DNA from: Ruminococcus sp.
GTDB lineage: Bacteria > Bacillota > Clostridia > Oscillospirales > Ruminococcaceae
NCBI GenBank assembly: GCA_017519145.1
Contig: JAFWTA010000038.1
Span: 1-64,000, forward strand
DNA: 64,000 nucleotides
Reading direction: 5' to 3'
In this document: positions 30,631 through 40,019 of the stretch, one piece after another
Layout of the letters: each line of letters starts with the position of its first letter
How positions within the stretch are numbered: the first letter of the stretch is position 1
Made by a program: the position numbers and the translations under genes
The notes under the pieces: generated by a model
Seen by the model: the letters and a program-made list of their open reading frames with translations, nothing else
The model's database searches: none
Told to the model about the DNA's origin: nothing

Positions 30631-33162
30631 TTATGTTTTTTTCAGGCTCACCGCTATGTATGTCAGTGCAGTCCATGCGATGTTGTAGACTGTCACGGCT
30701 GTAGCCGACATATACACGAAATTGGACTGGAACGCCTTTGAGAGTATCAGCAGCATACACAGTACAAATCCCAGAAGTATGGAAGCGGATTGCAGTATCA
30801 GTCCTATTATCGCGGACGAATGGACTACCTTTGTTCCGATTATAAGCTCTGCAAGTGAAGCAAATTTACCGGTAGTTGCCATCGAAGCACTCAGACGAAC
30901 TGCCTTTTTGGTCTCCTCATAGAAGTCCTCATGGAGCTTCTTGGGGAGTATCCTTGCCATCTCCTCGGGTATACCAAAAAGAGTGTTGAGCTTTTTCAGT
31001 GTTATACAGGGGTCGATGCTCTTGATGAACATACATATCTTCTGCTTTGCAAGCTTCTTTGCCCATTTCTTCACATATCTGTCAGCAACGATATCAACGA
31101 CGAAAAGTGCCGCGAGATTTCCTGATATAGAAAGATAAAGTGCATCCTTCCTGCCGTCCACGAACTCAGCTTCCTGAGTTTTTGTGGGAACGCCTTCAAT
31201 GTTGTGGCTGGTCATGAGTTCGCGGTTTCCGAAGAGTACGCGCTTGTTGTTTATCCAGCCGCACATTCCCATTCCCTCCTCGTAGGAGTAGTTCTCAATG
31301 GGATAGAGGGCACCGTTCCTGCCGGCGATAACATCTGTGAAGAGCTGTGACATTATGCTTCCTGCGGTAGCTGTAAGGCTTGCCGCTTCGAGGAGAGCCT
31401 CGTCAAGCTTTGTATTGGAGAAGACCTTGATACCGTCGAGTCTGACTGTACCCTCGGGGAAGAGAGTGCTTGCGTCGATGAGAATGGAGTTGGTATCATA
31501 GAAGTCGTCAACGCTCTGATAGCCAAGCATTATACCCTTGTTTCTGATAGCGCTGTTTGAGACGTTCTCAAGAGGGATATTGACTACAAATGGCATTGCT
31601 ATGCAGGATGTGGCACATATTATCATACTGAATATGGAGAAGCCGAATGCAGCAGACTCCATGGTAGCAAATGTACCCTTGCAGAAGAATGTGAGGAAGA
31701 GCGAGACTAAGATGGAAGCTATGAGACACAGCGGCGAAGCCTTGCGGCAGAAGTCGTCGGTCATATCCGAGGAATATGTGTATCTCAGGAAGTCGGTCAG
31801 GAAGTCGGTCTTTCTCATTGAAGCGAGGATAGGGAAGTCGCCAAGAGTTCCGCGGGTAATGCGTTCGGCTCTGTCCTCGTCGGTCACATAGGTAACGCCG
31901 TGCCTGTCAAAGTTTTTGGACACGAACTTGAAGTTTCGCGCCGCTCGTCTGATGATAAGCAGCTTGCCGATGGCATTTATCAGCAGCGCCAGAATACCAA
32001 CAGGCATATATATGTGGATATTTTCCGAGCTTACAAGGTCGGGGCGCATGAATGCGGGGATAATTGCGATGAGGCAGGACAGTGCGGTGACTGCCGTCAT
32101 GGAATCGCTGTCCGCCTTGAAGCTGAGCAGCTTCCGCAGTCCCTTTGTGATGACTGCCATGGAGGAAAGCACCGAAATTGCGCCGAGTACGAGATGTATG
32201 GTCAGGTATGTCTTTATATGGGACATACTGAGAAAATCAAGTATAGGAAGCTCAAACTGATTGGTCACAGTCATGAAAAGACTGAGGAAGGCAGTCATTG
32301 CCAGTATGAACACTCTTACGGAAATAGTGCTCTTCAGCTCATAGATATCTCTGCCCACGTCCTCTACATCACCGTAGTAATTAAAGTCAACGATGCGCTT
32401 TGTGCGCTTTGACTTTGAGTGGAGGGACATGAACTCGTCCGCCTCCTGAGTGATGTGAACATCCAGCTGACCTGCATTTATATCAGCTTTTTCGCTGAGG
32501 TTGATGCTGGTGAGCTCTGCTCTGGGAGCCGGCTCAACGGGCTTTGCAGCTTCCACAGCGGCAGGTGAGGGGACGATATCCGTTATCTGCTTCTTGCCCT
32601 CCGGACTTTCAGCTGCCTGTATTATCTGTATCCTGCTTCGTTTTTTCTTCTTGAATTCGGGGGGAGTATACATATACTCACCCTCGGGAGTCTCCCTTGC
32701 GTAGGTGTAATCGTTGTCCTTGCCGCGTCTTTTCTTGCTGCGCTTTTTAGCGCTCTGGACCTCTTTTGCTCTGGTGGACTCGCTCATTCTCCTTATCTTC
32801 GGAGCTTCGTCGGGAGTCATCTGTACCGGGGTGATAGTGCCTGAGGGGATGACCTTTCTCTGGGGATTGGTGCGTATCTCGCTCATGGCGTCAGAGCTTA
32901 CAACGGCTATTTTATGCCGTGAGAGATCGGCGGGCTTTACGTCGTCCGCAGGAGTATCGCTTCTGAGAGCGTTATCGAAAAGTGCTGATTTTTCGTGTGA
33001 GACAGGAGGTCTCGACTTAGCTTTTTCAACGATGTCGGGAGATTCTACGGTAGAGTTTATTATCTTCTGGGCATCGACTCTGCCCACTCTCGTCTTGGGT
33101 TCTTCGTTATCGGGAGAGTACTCGTCAAGAATAGCCTCCAGCGACGGTTTCTGTTCCGACAT
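30631..33162 (-). CDS. Degenerate P-type-ATPase-like membrane protein
   Basis: An 843-residue protein. The first 280 residues are a charged cytoplasmic tail with Lys/Arg clusters. Membrane helices and a body follow in the P1B-type-ATPase order, but with the key residues lost: the CPC-type helix reads ATSCIAMP (about 517-524), SAIRNKGIMLG matches the usual linker, the phosphorylation motif DKTGTLT reads DASTLFPEG (D563 onward), VLFGNREL matches the nucleotide-domain text, and the TGD and GDGxND hinge motifs are not found. Two helices end the protein. It is probably a pseudo-pump or regulatory membrane protein. The start is ATG 33162, with AAGGAG upstream, 10 bp after rlmB. Function unknown. 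Confidence 0.7.
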   Translation of the reverse strand: MSEQKPSLEAILDEYSPDNEEPKTRVGRVDAQKIINSTVESPDIVEKAKSRPPVSHEKSALFDNALRSDTPADDVKPADLSRHKIAVVSSDAMSEIRTNPQRKVIPSGTITPVQMTPDEAPKIRRMSESTRAKEVQSAKKRSKKRRGKDNDYTYARETPEGEYMYTPPEFKKKKRSRIQIIQAAESPEGKKQITDIVPSPAAVEAAKPVEPAPRAELTSINLSEKADINAGQLDVHITQEADEFMSLHSKSKRTKRIVDFNYYGDVEDVGRDIYELKSTISVRVFILAMTAFLSLFMTVTNQFELPILDFLSMSHIKTYLTIHLVLGAISVLSSMAVITKGLRKLLSFKADSDSMTAVTALSCLIAIIPAFMRPDLVSSENIHIYMPVGILALLINAIGKLLIIRRAARNFKFVSKNFDRHGVTYVTDEDRAERITRGTLGDFPILASMRKTDFLTDFLRYTYSSDMTDDFCRKASPLCLIASILVSLFLTFFCKGTFATMESAAFGFSIFSMIICATSCIAMPFVVNIPLENVSNSAIRNKGIMLGYQSVDDFYDTNSILIDASTLFPEGTVRLDGIKVFSNTKLDEALLEAASLTATAGSIMSQLFTDVIAGRNGALYPIENYSYEEGMGMCGWINNKRVLFGNRELMTSHNIEGVPTKTQEAEFVDGRKDALYLSISGNLAALFVVDIVADRYVKKWAKKLAKQKICMFIKSIDPCITLKKLNTLFGIPEEMARILPKKLHEDFYEETKKAVRLSASMATTGKFASLAELIIGTKVVHSSAIIGLILQSASILLGFVLCMLLILSKAFQSNFVYMSATAVTVYNIAWTALTYIAVSLKKT

Positions 33163-33172
33163 AATTATCTCC

Positions 33173-33934
33173 TTATTTGCTTCCTCTGCGCTGGCGGAGC
33201 ACTTCATACATGAAGATACCTGCCGCAACGGAAGCATTGAGTGAATTTATCCTTCCCAGCATGGGAAGCTTTATCATGAAGTCGCATTTTTTCGCGATGA
33301 GCTTGCTTATACCGAAGCCCTCCGAGCCTATTACAAGACCGACCCCGCCTGTGAGATCTGTCTCGGAGTAATCTGAGCCCGAGGCGTCTGTGCCGTATAT
33401 CCACACGCCGTTATCCTTGAGGGTGTCGATACAGGCGGCAAGGTTGGACACTCTTGCTACGGGGACGTAGCTTGCCGCGCCTGCCGAGGTCTTGAAGACA
33501 GTGGCATTCAGTGAGGCGCTCCTGCGCTTGGGGATAATGACTCCGTCAGCGCCCGAAGTCTCGGCAGTACGGATGATAGCACCGAGATTGTGTGGATCTT
33601 CGATCTCATCGCATATGATGATGAAGGGCTTGGTGCCCTTTTCCTGTGAGACTGCAAGGATATCCTCAACAGTCACATACTCTCCGCAGGCGCCCTCGGC
33701 AACTACACCCTGATGGGAAGCGCCGCCCGAAAGGCGTGAGAGCTTTTTATCGTCGGCGTCCTTTACAACAACGCCCTGTTCCTTTGCCATTTTGCGGATA
33801 AGTCCAAGACTTCCGCCGTTTCCGTCTATGTAGATAGTGTCGAGGTTAGCCCCTGATTTGAGCGCCTCGATGACGGGATTACGTCCGCATATGATATTTT
33901 CGGACATCTCTGCAGTTCTTTTATCTTTTTCCAT
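33173..33934 (-). CDS. rlmB: SpoU/TrmH-family rRNA 2'-O-methyltransferase, RlmB-like
   Basis: A 253-residue SPOUT methylase that would methylate the 2'-OH of a guanosine in 23S rRNA. It has the short RNA-binding N-terminal domain (IICGRNPVIEALKSG) and the SPOUT domain: DEIEDPHNLGAIIRTAE, VIGSEGFGISKL and KLPMLGRINSLNASVAAGI. These are the three standard motifs that form the knotted SAM site. Length is normal. RlmB and TrmH-type tRNA enzymes are hard to separate by eye; the N-terminal domain favours RlmB. It heads a two-gene unit. Confidence 0.88.
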   Translation of the reverse strand: MEKDKRTAEMSENIICGRNPVIEALKSGANLDTIYIDGNGGSLGLIRKMAKEQGVVVKDADDKKLSRLSGGASHQGVVAEGACGEYVTVEDILAVSQEKGTKPFIIICDEIEDPHNLGAIIRTAETSGADGVIIPKRRSASLNATVFKTSAGAASYVPVARVSNLAACIDTLKDNGVWIYGTDASGSDYSETDLTGGVGLVIGSEGFGISKLIAKKCDFMIKLPMLGRINSLNASVAAGIFMYEVLRQRRGSK

Positions 33935-34012
33935 ACCTTACAGCGGGCTCGAAATGCCCATGCTCCTTTTGTTCTGTATAGTCTTATCCCTGAAAAGGGA
34001 AGATCAATTTTT

Positions 34013-34041
34013 ATTATACCATTATTGAGCTGAAATTACAA
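34013..34041 (-). promoter_or_regulatory. Promoter of the rlmB operon
   Basis: On the minus strand: TTGTAA, 17 bp, TATAAT, about 80 bp before the rlmB start. The leader has a small TCCCT/AGGGA stem. Confidence 0.7.
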
Positions 34042-34087
34042 GAGCTTTTTTTATTTTCTGCAAATTACCGCGGAAAAGAGCGGCTGC

Positions 34088-34930
34088 TCATCTGTTTATA
34101 TCGATCACCGAAAGCTCGGGACGGTTGAATATTCTCGGAATGTATATCATTCTCAGAGGTCGGGCAAGTCCTACGCTTATTATATGCACAGTGCCGTCAT
34201 ATTCGTACATTCCCTGCGTATAATCCGGGAAAATTCCCTGATCGGGGGCGTAGAGTCCCTGATCAAGCAGCTTTGGTATCCTCCACTGACCGCCGTGGGC
34301 GTGACCGGAGAGGATAAGGTCAAAGTTTTCCTTATTATTGAGTCCCTCGCCGAGGTATGCATTTATCTGTTCGGGCTGATGGGCGACAAGTATATTGTAA
34401 TAATCGCCGTCAAGAGTATCGAAGCACTCCTCGAGCTGTGTCTTGTGTTTGCCCCATGCAACAGAGTCCTCTGCGCCGTATATCCTGACTTTTTCGCCGT
34501 TTACGACAGTCTCGGAGAAGTCTCCGAGCAGCAGGGGACATATCTCCCTGACCTGCTCATAGAATTCCTCGGTATCCTTGCGCATCTCCTCGTGATTACC
34601 CGGGGAATAGAAGCATGGATACTCGGCAGAAAGCGCCTTCATGAGGGTGAGGGCGTGTTTTGTGCCGCCCCATGCGTCCACAACATCACCGCCGAAGATA
34701 ACTATATCGGGGGCTGCCTTGCGGACCTCGTCTATTATTCCCGACTGGTCGGTACCGCCGTAGAAGCAGTTGTGGAGGTCCGAGATAAAGACTATCCTCA
34801 TACCGTTCTGAAGCTTCGTACTTTTTACCTTGTAGCTGACCGTCCTCATTGTAAATCCCCATGCGGACAGCAGAGCAAGAACCAGCAGTATAATTGCGAT
34901 GATAAGACGCTTTTTAGCCTTTTTCGACAT
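34088..34930 (-). CDS. Membrane-anchored metallophosphoesterase (YkuE/YaeI-like)
   Basis: A 280-residue protein with one N-terminal membrane helix (about 8-27) and a calcineurin-like phosphoesterase domain: ISDLHNCFYGG, GGDVVDAWGG, SPGNHEE, VAHQPEQ and SGHAHGGQWR. These are the two-metal ligands. Family members act on phosphorylated lipids at the membrane, such as UDP-diacylglucosamine or phosphatidylglycerol-like substrates. It is the last gene of the MBOAT/FkbH operon: its ATG overlaps the stop of the ACP gene (TAATG), so it is translated with it. A role in recycling a lipid carrier or donor is inferred from this position. Confidence 0.82.
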   Translation of the reverse strand: MSKKAKKRLIIAIILLVLALLSAWGFTMRTVSYKVKSTKLQNGMRIVFISDLHNCFYGGTDQSGIIDEVRKAAPDIVIFGGDVVDAWGGTKHALTLMKALSAEYPCFYSPGNHEEMRKDTEEFYEQVREICPLLLGDFSETVVNGEKVRIYGAEDSVAWGKHKTQLEECFDTLDGDYYNILVAHQPEQINAYLGEGLNNKENFDLILSGHAHGGQWRIPKLLDQGLYAPDQGIFPDYTQGMYEYDGTVHIISVGLARPLRMIYIPRIFNRPELSVIDINR

Positions 34931-35172
34931 TATTTTCCTCTTTCTGCGATGATGTTAATCATCTCTCCAACGTTCTTCATGCCGGAGACCTCACGCATCT
35001 TGAAGCGCATGCCGAACTCGTCCTCAACAGCAGCGATGAGGTTGATATGTTCGATGCTGTCCCAGTCCTCGATATCATCTGAAGTGGTGGAAGGTGTTAC
35101 GGAAATGGAGGGATCACCGAAAACGTCGCGGAATACCTCGTTAAGTCTTGCTGTTATCTCATTATTGTTCAT
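34930..35172 (-). CDS. Acyl carrier protein (operon-specific)
   Basis: An 80-residue acidic ACP. Ser39 in DWDSIEHINL is the site for the phosphopantetheine arm. It is not a typical fatty-acid AcpP (which reads DSLD) and resembles the stand-alone carriers found next to FkbH-like proteins. Its start overlaps the FkbH gene by 11 bp and its stop overlaps the phosphoesterase start, so it belongs to this operon. It would carry the group that FkbH loads. Confidence 0.9.
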   Translation of the reverse strand: MNNNEITARLNEVFRDVFGDPSISVTPSTTSDDIEDWDSIEHINLIAAVEDEFGMRFKMREVSGMKNVGEMINIIAERGK

Positions 35173-36964
35173 TGTTGTTCTCCTTATCGCGAATTTTTAT
35201 TACTTTGTTCTTGTTTTCGTAGTTTTCGATATCCATATGCCATACAGAATCGCCGTTTTCTGCTGTTCTGTCACAAGTAAAGCCGAAAGTGCCGTAGAGC
35301 TCCGAGACCAGATGGTTCTTGAGGGTCTTATAGTAGAATCCGTTGAGGCGGCTGATGCCCTTTTCCTTAGCAAGGCGCACAAGCTCGTCAAGCATGGCAA
35401 GCTCCATATCTCTTTTCAGTACGCGGCAGCTCATGAGCCAGAGCTCAATATCAAGCTCATTGCCGCGGCACTTGCCGATAATTACGGAAACTATGCCGTT
35501 ATCGCCGAACTTGTCCAGAAGCCTTCCGCAGAGGCATATATGGTCGGGACTGAGACTGATTTCGTGTATCTCATTCTCGGTATATCGCCTTGTAGTCAGG
35601 TTGAACTGGTTGCTCTTGTTGGTGAGCTGAGTGATACGCTGGATATATATTGGCTTGAAGCCGCATATAACAGCGTTCATGTCAAGGCTCAGGAGATAGT
35701 CTTCATAGCTCTCGAATTCCTTGCGCTGTGCAGCTCTCTGAGCATTTGCCTTGTACATCTCAGAGCGGTGCATATCGTCCTCGGAAACTGAGGTGACCTC
35801 GAAGTAGCCGCCTCTTGTAAGCTTGTACATAGCATCGTGGACGTTGCTCAGATTCACGGTCTGTACCATGGGGAGCTGTCCCTCAACGATGGCGCACTCA
35901 GCGGGATTGTCGTCAACGAACACAAAGCTGTCAAGACCGAGACTGAGTTCATCGGCGGCTTCTGCGATATTCCTGTCCTTGGGCTCCCAGTTTGCCTTGA
36001 TGGAGACAAAATCGGAGGGGGAGAGGATGCTACTTGGGTGCTGAAGACCGAGGAGGGCGTTTTCCTTCTCGTTCTTGGAGCATACAGCAAGAAGCACACC
36101 GTAGTCCTTGTAGCCCTTTATGAAGCTCTGAAATTCCTCGTAAGCCTGTCCGACCGCTGTTTCGGGGCCTATTTCGATGCCCTCCTGACCATCATCGCCT
36201 ATGACTCCGCCCCAGAGGGTGTTATCGAGGTCGAGGTCAATGACCTTATGGTTCTTGCCGTAAATGGACTTGATTATACAGGCAAGGCTGTATGCAAGGT
36301 CGGGGATAACAGCTGTGCTCATGGCGTACTTGTAGAGATACCATGCCTCAGCATCATGCCAGCGGGAGAGGCCGCAGACTGCGGAGAGGTAGTTGATATC
36401 ATGGATATAAAGCCCGTGAGCGTTCCTTGCGTAGTCCGAGAACATAACGTTCATACGTTCAATGAATGCGCCGTGACCTGTTACGCTCCAGCCGTCATAG
36501 CTGCCTGTACGTCTGAACAGAGGCTGCTCGAAGTTGTTCTGTATAATAGGGCAGGAATAGCGCTGTATAAGGCTTTCCCAGACCTGTCTGAATATGCCGA
36601 ACTGCTCGTCAAGTCGATGCTGCACTCTTTCGGGCTTTTCAGCCGGACTTTCGGGCAGAAGCGTAAGATTTCTCGAAGTGGTATGGATATAGATGATGTC
36701 GGGTGCGAAGCTGTCCAGCTCGGGATTACCGAAAACTGCGTCCTCATAGAACTTGTTGTACTCCGACTGGTAGAATTCGGGCTCAATGCCGAAATTCAGC
36801 AGAAAAAGTTCCAGTGCGGATACGATGTGGTTAGTCGTTGAGCCCCCCAGCACAGCGACCTTTTTCCTGATGCGGACAGTGCCGTCGGAAAGCAGCGCTT
36901 TTTTCAGCGCCAGCCTTTTGCGTATTATGTCCTTGCCATCAAAGGGAAAGTTGAGTTCTCTCAT
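35162..36964 (-). CDS. FkbH-like HAD-IIIC protein
   Basis: A 600-residue soluble protein. It has an N-terminal SGNH-like region (VAVLGGSTTNHIV near residue 36), a HAD-IIIC domain with the catalytic text DLDLDNTLWGGVIGDDG (D245/D247) and FVDDNPAEC, and a C-terminal GNAT-like domain (FGDNGIVSVIIG, ELYGTFGFT). In polyketide pathways FkbH-type enzymes take the glyceryl group of 1,3-bisphosphoglycerate, remove the phosphate and load it on an ACP. Here the ACP gene follows directly, but no polyketide synthase or dehydrogenase is present. The adjacent MBOAT and DHHW genes suggest that the loaded group goes to the cell surface. Confidence 0.85.
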   Translation of the reverse strand: MRELNFPFDGKDIIRKRLALKKALLSDGTVRIRKKVAVLGGSTTNHIVSALELFLLNFGIEPEFYQSEYNKFYEDAVFGNPELDSFAPDIIYIHTTSRNLTLLPESPAEKPERVQHRLDEQFGIFRQVWESLIQRYSCPIIQNNFEQPLFRRTGSYDGWSVTGHGAFIERMNVMFSDYARNAHGLYIHDINYLSAVCGLSRWHDAEAWYLYKYAMSTAVIPDLAYSLACIIKSIYGKNHKVIDLDLDNTLWGGVIGDDGQEGIEIGPETAVGQAYEEFQSFIKGYKDYGVLLAVCSKNEKENALLGLQHPSSILSPSDFVSIKANWEPKDRNIAEAADELSLGLDSFVFVDDNPAECAIVEGQLPMVQTVNLSNVHDAMYKLTRGGYFEVTSVSEDDMHRSEMYKANAQRAAQRKEFESYEDYLLSLDMNAVICGFKPIYIQRITQLTNKSNQFNLTTRRYTENEIHEISLSPDHICLCGRLLDKFGDNGIVSVIIGKCRGNELDIELWLMSCRVLKRDMELAMLDELVRLAKEKGISRLNGFYYKTLKNHLVSELYGTFGFTCDRTAENGDSVWHMDIENYENKNKVIKIRDKENNNEQ

Positions 36965-36973
36965 TTTATCTCC

Positions 36974-38479
36974 TTATTTGTTAAGATTATTGTGTATGCA
37001 GCTGCGGTTTGCCCCCACAGCTGAGAATGAGCACATGGCAAAAAGCACATCCGTAGCCCCGACGCTGTCTATGAAGTCGATGGCGTTCAGGTCGAAATAA
37101 CGTATATCACAGAGATATATGTTCTCGAAGGAGCTTGTCAGCATGGGCAGCAGAGCGTTGCCGTAGCTGTCCTTGAAGATGACAAGATTTCTGCCGTTCT
37201 TGCACTCTGTATTTACATGGACTATCCTCTCGTCAGAGCCGAATACCATATAATAGCCGGAATTAGGCATGGGAGTCGGGTCAAGGAGAAGGTTGGCTGC
37301 CACAGGATTCTGGAAATGGGTGTCGTACTGTGTGACAGTAACGGGAGTTTTGGGCTTATAGTATACGAAGTCCTCGGGATTATTGAGGAGAGTAGCGCTC
37401 TGGGTGTACATATAGAGCGTACCCACATATCCGGGGAGAGTGACTGTTTCGTATTCTGACAGTTCGGCAAAGGGAACACCTGCCATGAGGGCAAATTCCT
37501 GTGCTGCGTAGTAAGCGCCGAGAGGCTGCCAGTGGTGGTCGGTTCGGGAGTAAATAGCCTCGTTCTTGTGAGCGTTGAGGATATTGTAAGCATCAACGGG
37601 AATGACTCCCTTCAGCGAAGCCTCTATCTTGTCGAAGTCATCCTTCTCGCTGTAAGCAAGATTGCTGTACTGCTCGGGGATGTAGAATGAGCTTGAGGTG
37701 GGGAGCACCATTGAGTAGACGTTTTTGCCGCCGAGAGCCTCTTTGTATTCATTCACAAAGGAAGCGTACTCCTGCTCGGTGCCCCATGCGCCGCCGTAGA
37801 GAGTGACACCGCGCTTGTTTACGATGAGGATATTGTTGGTGAGCTCTCCCTGCGCTTGCTCTTCCTCCTGAGGTGGAGCGGTTGTCTCGGGAACAGCCGT
37901 TGTCTCTGACGTCGGTGCAGGGGACTGAGCTGCAGCAGTGGTGGTCACCTGCGGAGCTGTTGTTATGGCAGCAGCAGGAGGCTTGCGTACAAAGCCGCTG
38001 CCATAGAGCTCGGCTCCGTCTTCGCCGTCGCCGTATTTCCTGCCCTTGAGAGGCGTGATGTTATCGGCGATGAACTGTTTTATGTGAGCGCGGTCGTGGA
38101 CCGTATCATCGAAGTAGTCCGCAATGCCTGCGGTAAATTCGCCGCTTATATAGCTCTTAGGTGAGAACTTCGGTAAGGTTGTGAGCATACGGTTCTCATC
38201 ATCAGCCTTGGTCTCATGGGGGAGAAGGGCAACGTAAACGAAGCCGCCGGCGAAAATGGCTCCCATAAGTATGATATTGGCAAGAGCAATAGAGTTCAGG
38301 ACAGTCTTTCTGCGCTGTTTTTTCAGCTTTTTAGCCTTTATGGGTATATCTATGGCTGTTTTTTCGCGGTCTGAAGCCTCTATGGATATAACGGGCTCGG
38401 GACGTACAGCCTTATCGCTCACATCTGCGGACTTGTTTTTTTCTTTGTCCTTGGATGCGTTTTTGTTATCTTCATTCAT
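36974..38479 (-). CDS. DHHW-family SGNH-like acyltransferase partner (AlgJ/AlgX-like)
   Basis: A 501-residue membrane-anchored extracellular protein. It has a Lys-rich cytoplasmic tail, one membrane helix (about 60-85), a Thr/Pro/Ala-rich linker (about 168-205) and an AlgJ/AlgX-like domain with the defining SRTDHHWQPLG (D314, H315) and a later Ser motif FKDSYGNALLPML. In alginate systems such proteins receive acyl groups moved by an MBOAT protein and place them on the polymer. It lies 9 bp before the FkbH gene and 12 bp after the MBOAT gene. Acceptor polymer unknown. Confidence 0.85.
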   Translation of the reverse strand: MNEDNKNASKDKEKNKSADVSDKAVRPEPVISIEASDREKTAIDIPIKAKKLKKQRRKTVLNSIALANIILMGAIFAGGFVYVALLPHETKADDENRMLTTLPKFSPKSYISGEFTAGIADYFDDTVHDRAHIKQFIADNITPLKGRKYGDGEDGAELYGSGFVRKPPAAAITTAPQVTTTAAAQSPAPTSETTAVPETTAPPQEEEQAQGELTNNILIVNKRGVTLYGGAWGTEQEYASFVNEYKEALGGKNVYSMVLPTSSSFYIPEQYSNLAYSEKDDFDKIEASLKGVIPVDAYNILNAHKNEAIYSRTDHHWQPLGAYYAAQEFALMAGVPFAELSEYETVTLPGYVGTLYMYTQSATLLNNPEDFVYYKPKTPVTVTQYDTHFQNPVAANLLLDPTPMPNSGYYMVFGSDERIVHVNTECKNGRNLVIFKDSYGNALLPMLTSSFENIYLCDIRYFDLNAIDFIDSVGATDVLFAMCSFSAVGANRSCIHNNLNK

Positions 38480-38491
38480 TTGTGTGCCTCT

Positions 38492-39892
38492 TTAAAATCT
38501 GTAATACAGGAATGGGTGAGTAGTTGAGTCAACAAGCATGATGCTTGTTATCACCAGAAGAAGTGCTGCGGCAACAGCAGCTGACGATGATATGACAGCC
38601 TTTGAAGCAAAACGCTTGTCCGATAAGGTTTTTATACCGTTTAAGACAGGGAAGCAGCATATCACCGCGATGATGAGCAGGTACATATTATTGATGAGAG
38701 AGATCCTGTCCTGCACCGCGATGAAACCGTTTTTGCCGAAGCCGAAGGCTGTCTTGAAAAAAGTACCCAGCTTGCCGATATCCTCGAAATAGAATATGCC
38801 GAAGCCTATGAATATTACGAACTTGCTGTATATATGCCTGATAACAACAGGAATCTTCTTCATCTTCTTTTTGCCTATCTTCATTTCGATAAAGACGAAG
38901 ACACCGTAGTAGAGTCCCCAGAAAATGAAGTTCCAGCTTGCTCCGTGCCATATGCCCGTACAGAGCCATACGAGGAAGAGTCCGCCGTACTTCCTGCGCT
39001 TGCCGAAAATCGGGATATACAGTACATAGTCACGGAAGAATGTACTGAGGGAGATATGCCAGCGCTGCCAGAATTCGGTAATGTCCTTGCAGATAAAGGG
39101 ATGATTGAAGTTTTCGTCAAAGTGGAAGCCGAAAACTCGTCCCAGACCGATGGCTATATCGGAATAGCCCGAGAAGTCAAAGTAGATACGCATTCCGTAT
39201 GCGATGACTCCGTACCATGCGCCAAAAGCGGTGCTTCCGCCGATATTGCCGAGAAAACTTTCCGAGATGATGTTGAGCTGGTCAGCAAGAAGGACCTTCT
39301 TAGCCAGTCCTAAAGCGATACGGTTAAATCCGTAGGAAATATCGCGGAGCTCAACAGTACGGTTCACGATCTCTTTTTCGATGGTGCTGTATCTTACAAT
39401 GGGACCTGCCACAAGCTGAGGGAACAGTGTGAGGAAGAGCAGAAAGTTCTTGAAGTTCTTCTGAGGCTTTACCTTTTCCCAGTGGCAGTCTATTATATAG
39501 GATATGGTCTGGAAGGTATAGAAGCTGATACCTATGGGAAGCCGTATATCCGGAACAGGTATAGAGCATGAAAAAAGGGCGTTGATATTTTCTGCGATAA
39601 AGCCGCTGTACTTGAATATGCCCAGCATAAGAAGGTCGTATGCAACAGCCGCAGCAGTCGCAGCCGTATCGCCCCCCTTGCCCTGATATTTCCCGATAAT
39701 GAGACCTGCTGTATAGTTGACAGCAGCAGTCAGCAGCATCAGGAAAATATAAACGGGCTCGCCCCATGCATAGAATAACAGCGAGAAAATGATCAACACC
39801 GTATTTTTTTGTTTGATCCCTCTTGCCGCTGCATATACGAGCAGGCATAAAGGGAGAAATATATATATAAAGAAAAGTCTTGAAAAAACCAT
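38492..39892 (-). CDS. MBOAT family membrane O-acyltransferase (AlgI/DltB-like)
   Basis: A 466-residue protein with about 11 membrane helices. AlgI-type motifs: FYTFQTISYIID, GYSDIAIGLGRVFGF, NFNHPF, ITEFWQRWHISLS (H279) and the catalytic His in CTGIWHGASW (H316). MBOAT proteins pass an acyl group from a cytoplasmic thioester across the membrane. It is the first gene of the five-gene operon. Where AlgI uses acetyl donors and DltB uses D-alanyl carrier protein, this one has its own ACP and FkbH, so the carried group is probably unusual. Confidence 0.9.
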   Translation of the reverse strand: MVFSRLFFIYIFLPLCLLVYAAARGIKQKNTVLIIFSLLFYAWGEPVYIFLMLLTAAVNYTAGLIIGKYQGKGGDTAATAAAVAYDLLMLGIFKYSGFIAENINALFSCSIPVPDIRLPIGISFYTFQTISYIIDCHWEKVKPQKNFKNFLLFLTLFPQLVAGPIVRYSTIEKEIVNRTVELRDISYGFNRIALGLAKKVLLADQLNIISESFLGNIGGSTAFGAWYGVIAYGMRIYFDFSGYSDIAIGLGRVFGFHFDENFNHPFICKDITEFWQRWHISLSTFFRDYVLYIPIFGKRRKYGGLFLVWLCTGIWHGASWNFIFWGLYYGVFVFIEMKIGKKKMKKIPVVIRHIYSKFVIFIGFGIFYFEDIGKLGTFFKTAFGFGKNGFIAVQDRISLINNMYLLIIAVICCFPVLNGIKTLSDKRFASKAVISSSAAVAAALLLVITSIMLVDSTTHPFLYYRF

Positions 39893-40019
39893 TGTTCTAC
39901 CGCCTTGTTGCTTTTGTTCTGTATCTTTTTTTTACCGCGTAAAGGCAGGCGGAACAGTTAAAATCAAATATTTTTCTTTATCTTTTTTCTGCGGAAAACA
40001 TTAATGCTCCGCACACAAT

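Noticed and set aside
34184-35791. A 535-codon open frame on the plus strand
   Set aside because: It runs antisense through three well-supported genes (phosphoesterase, ACP, FkbH) and has no family likeness or ribosome site.
35837-36841. A 334-codon plus-strand frame
   Set aside because: Antisense to the FkbH gene; the shadow of its codon pattern.
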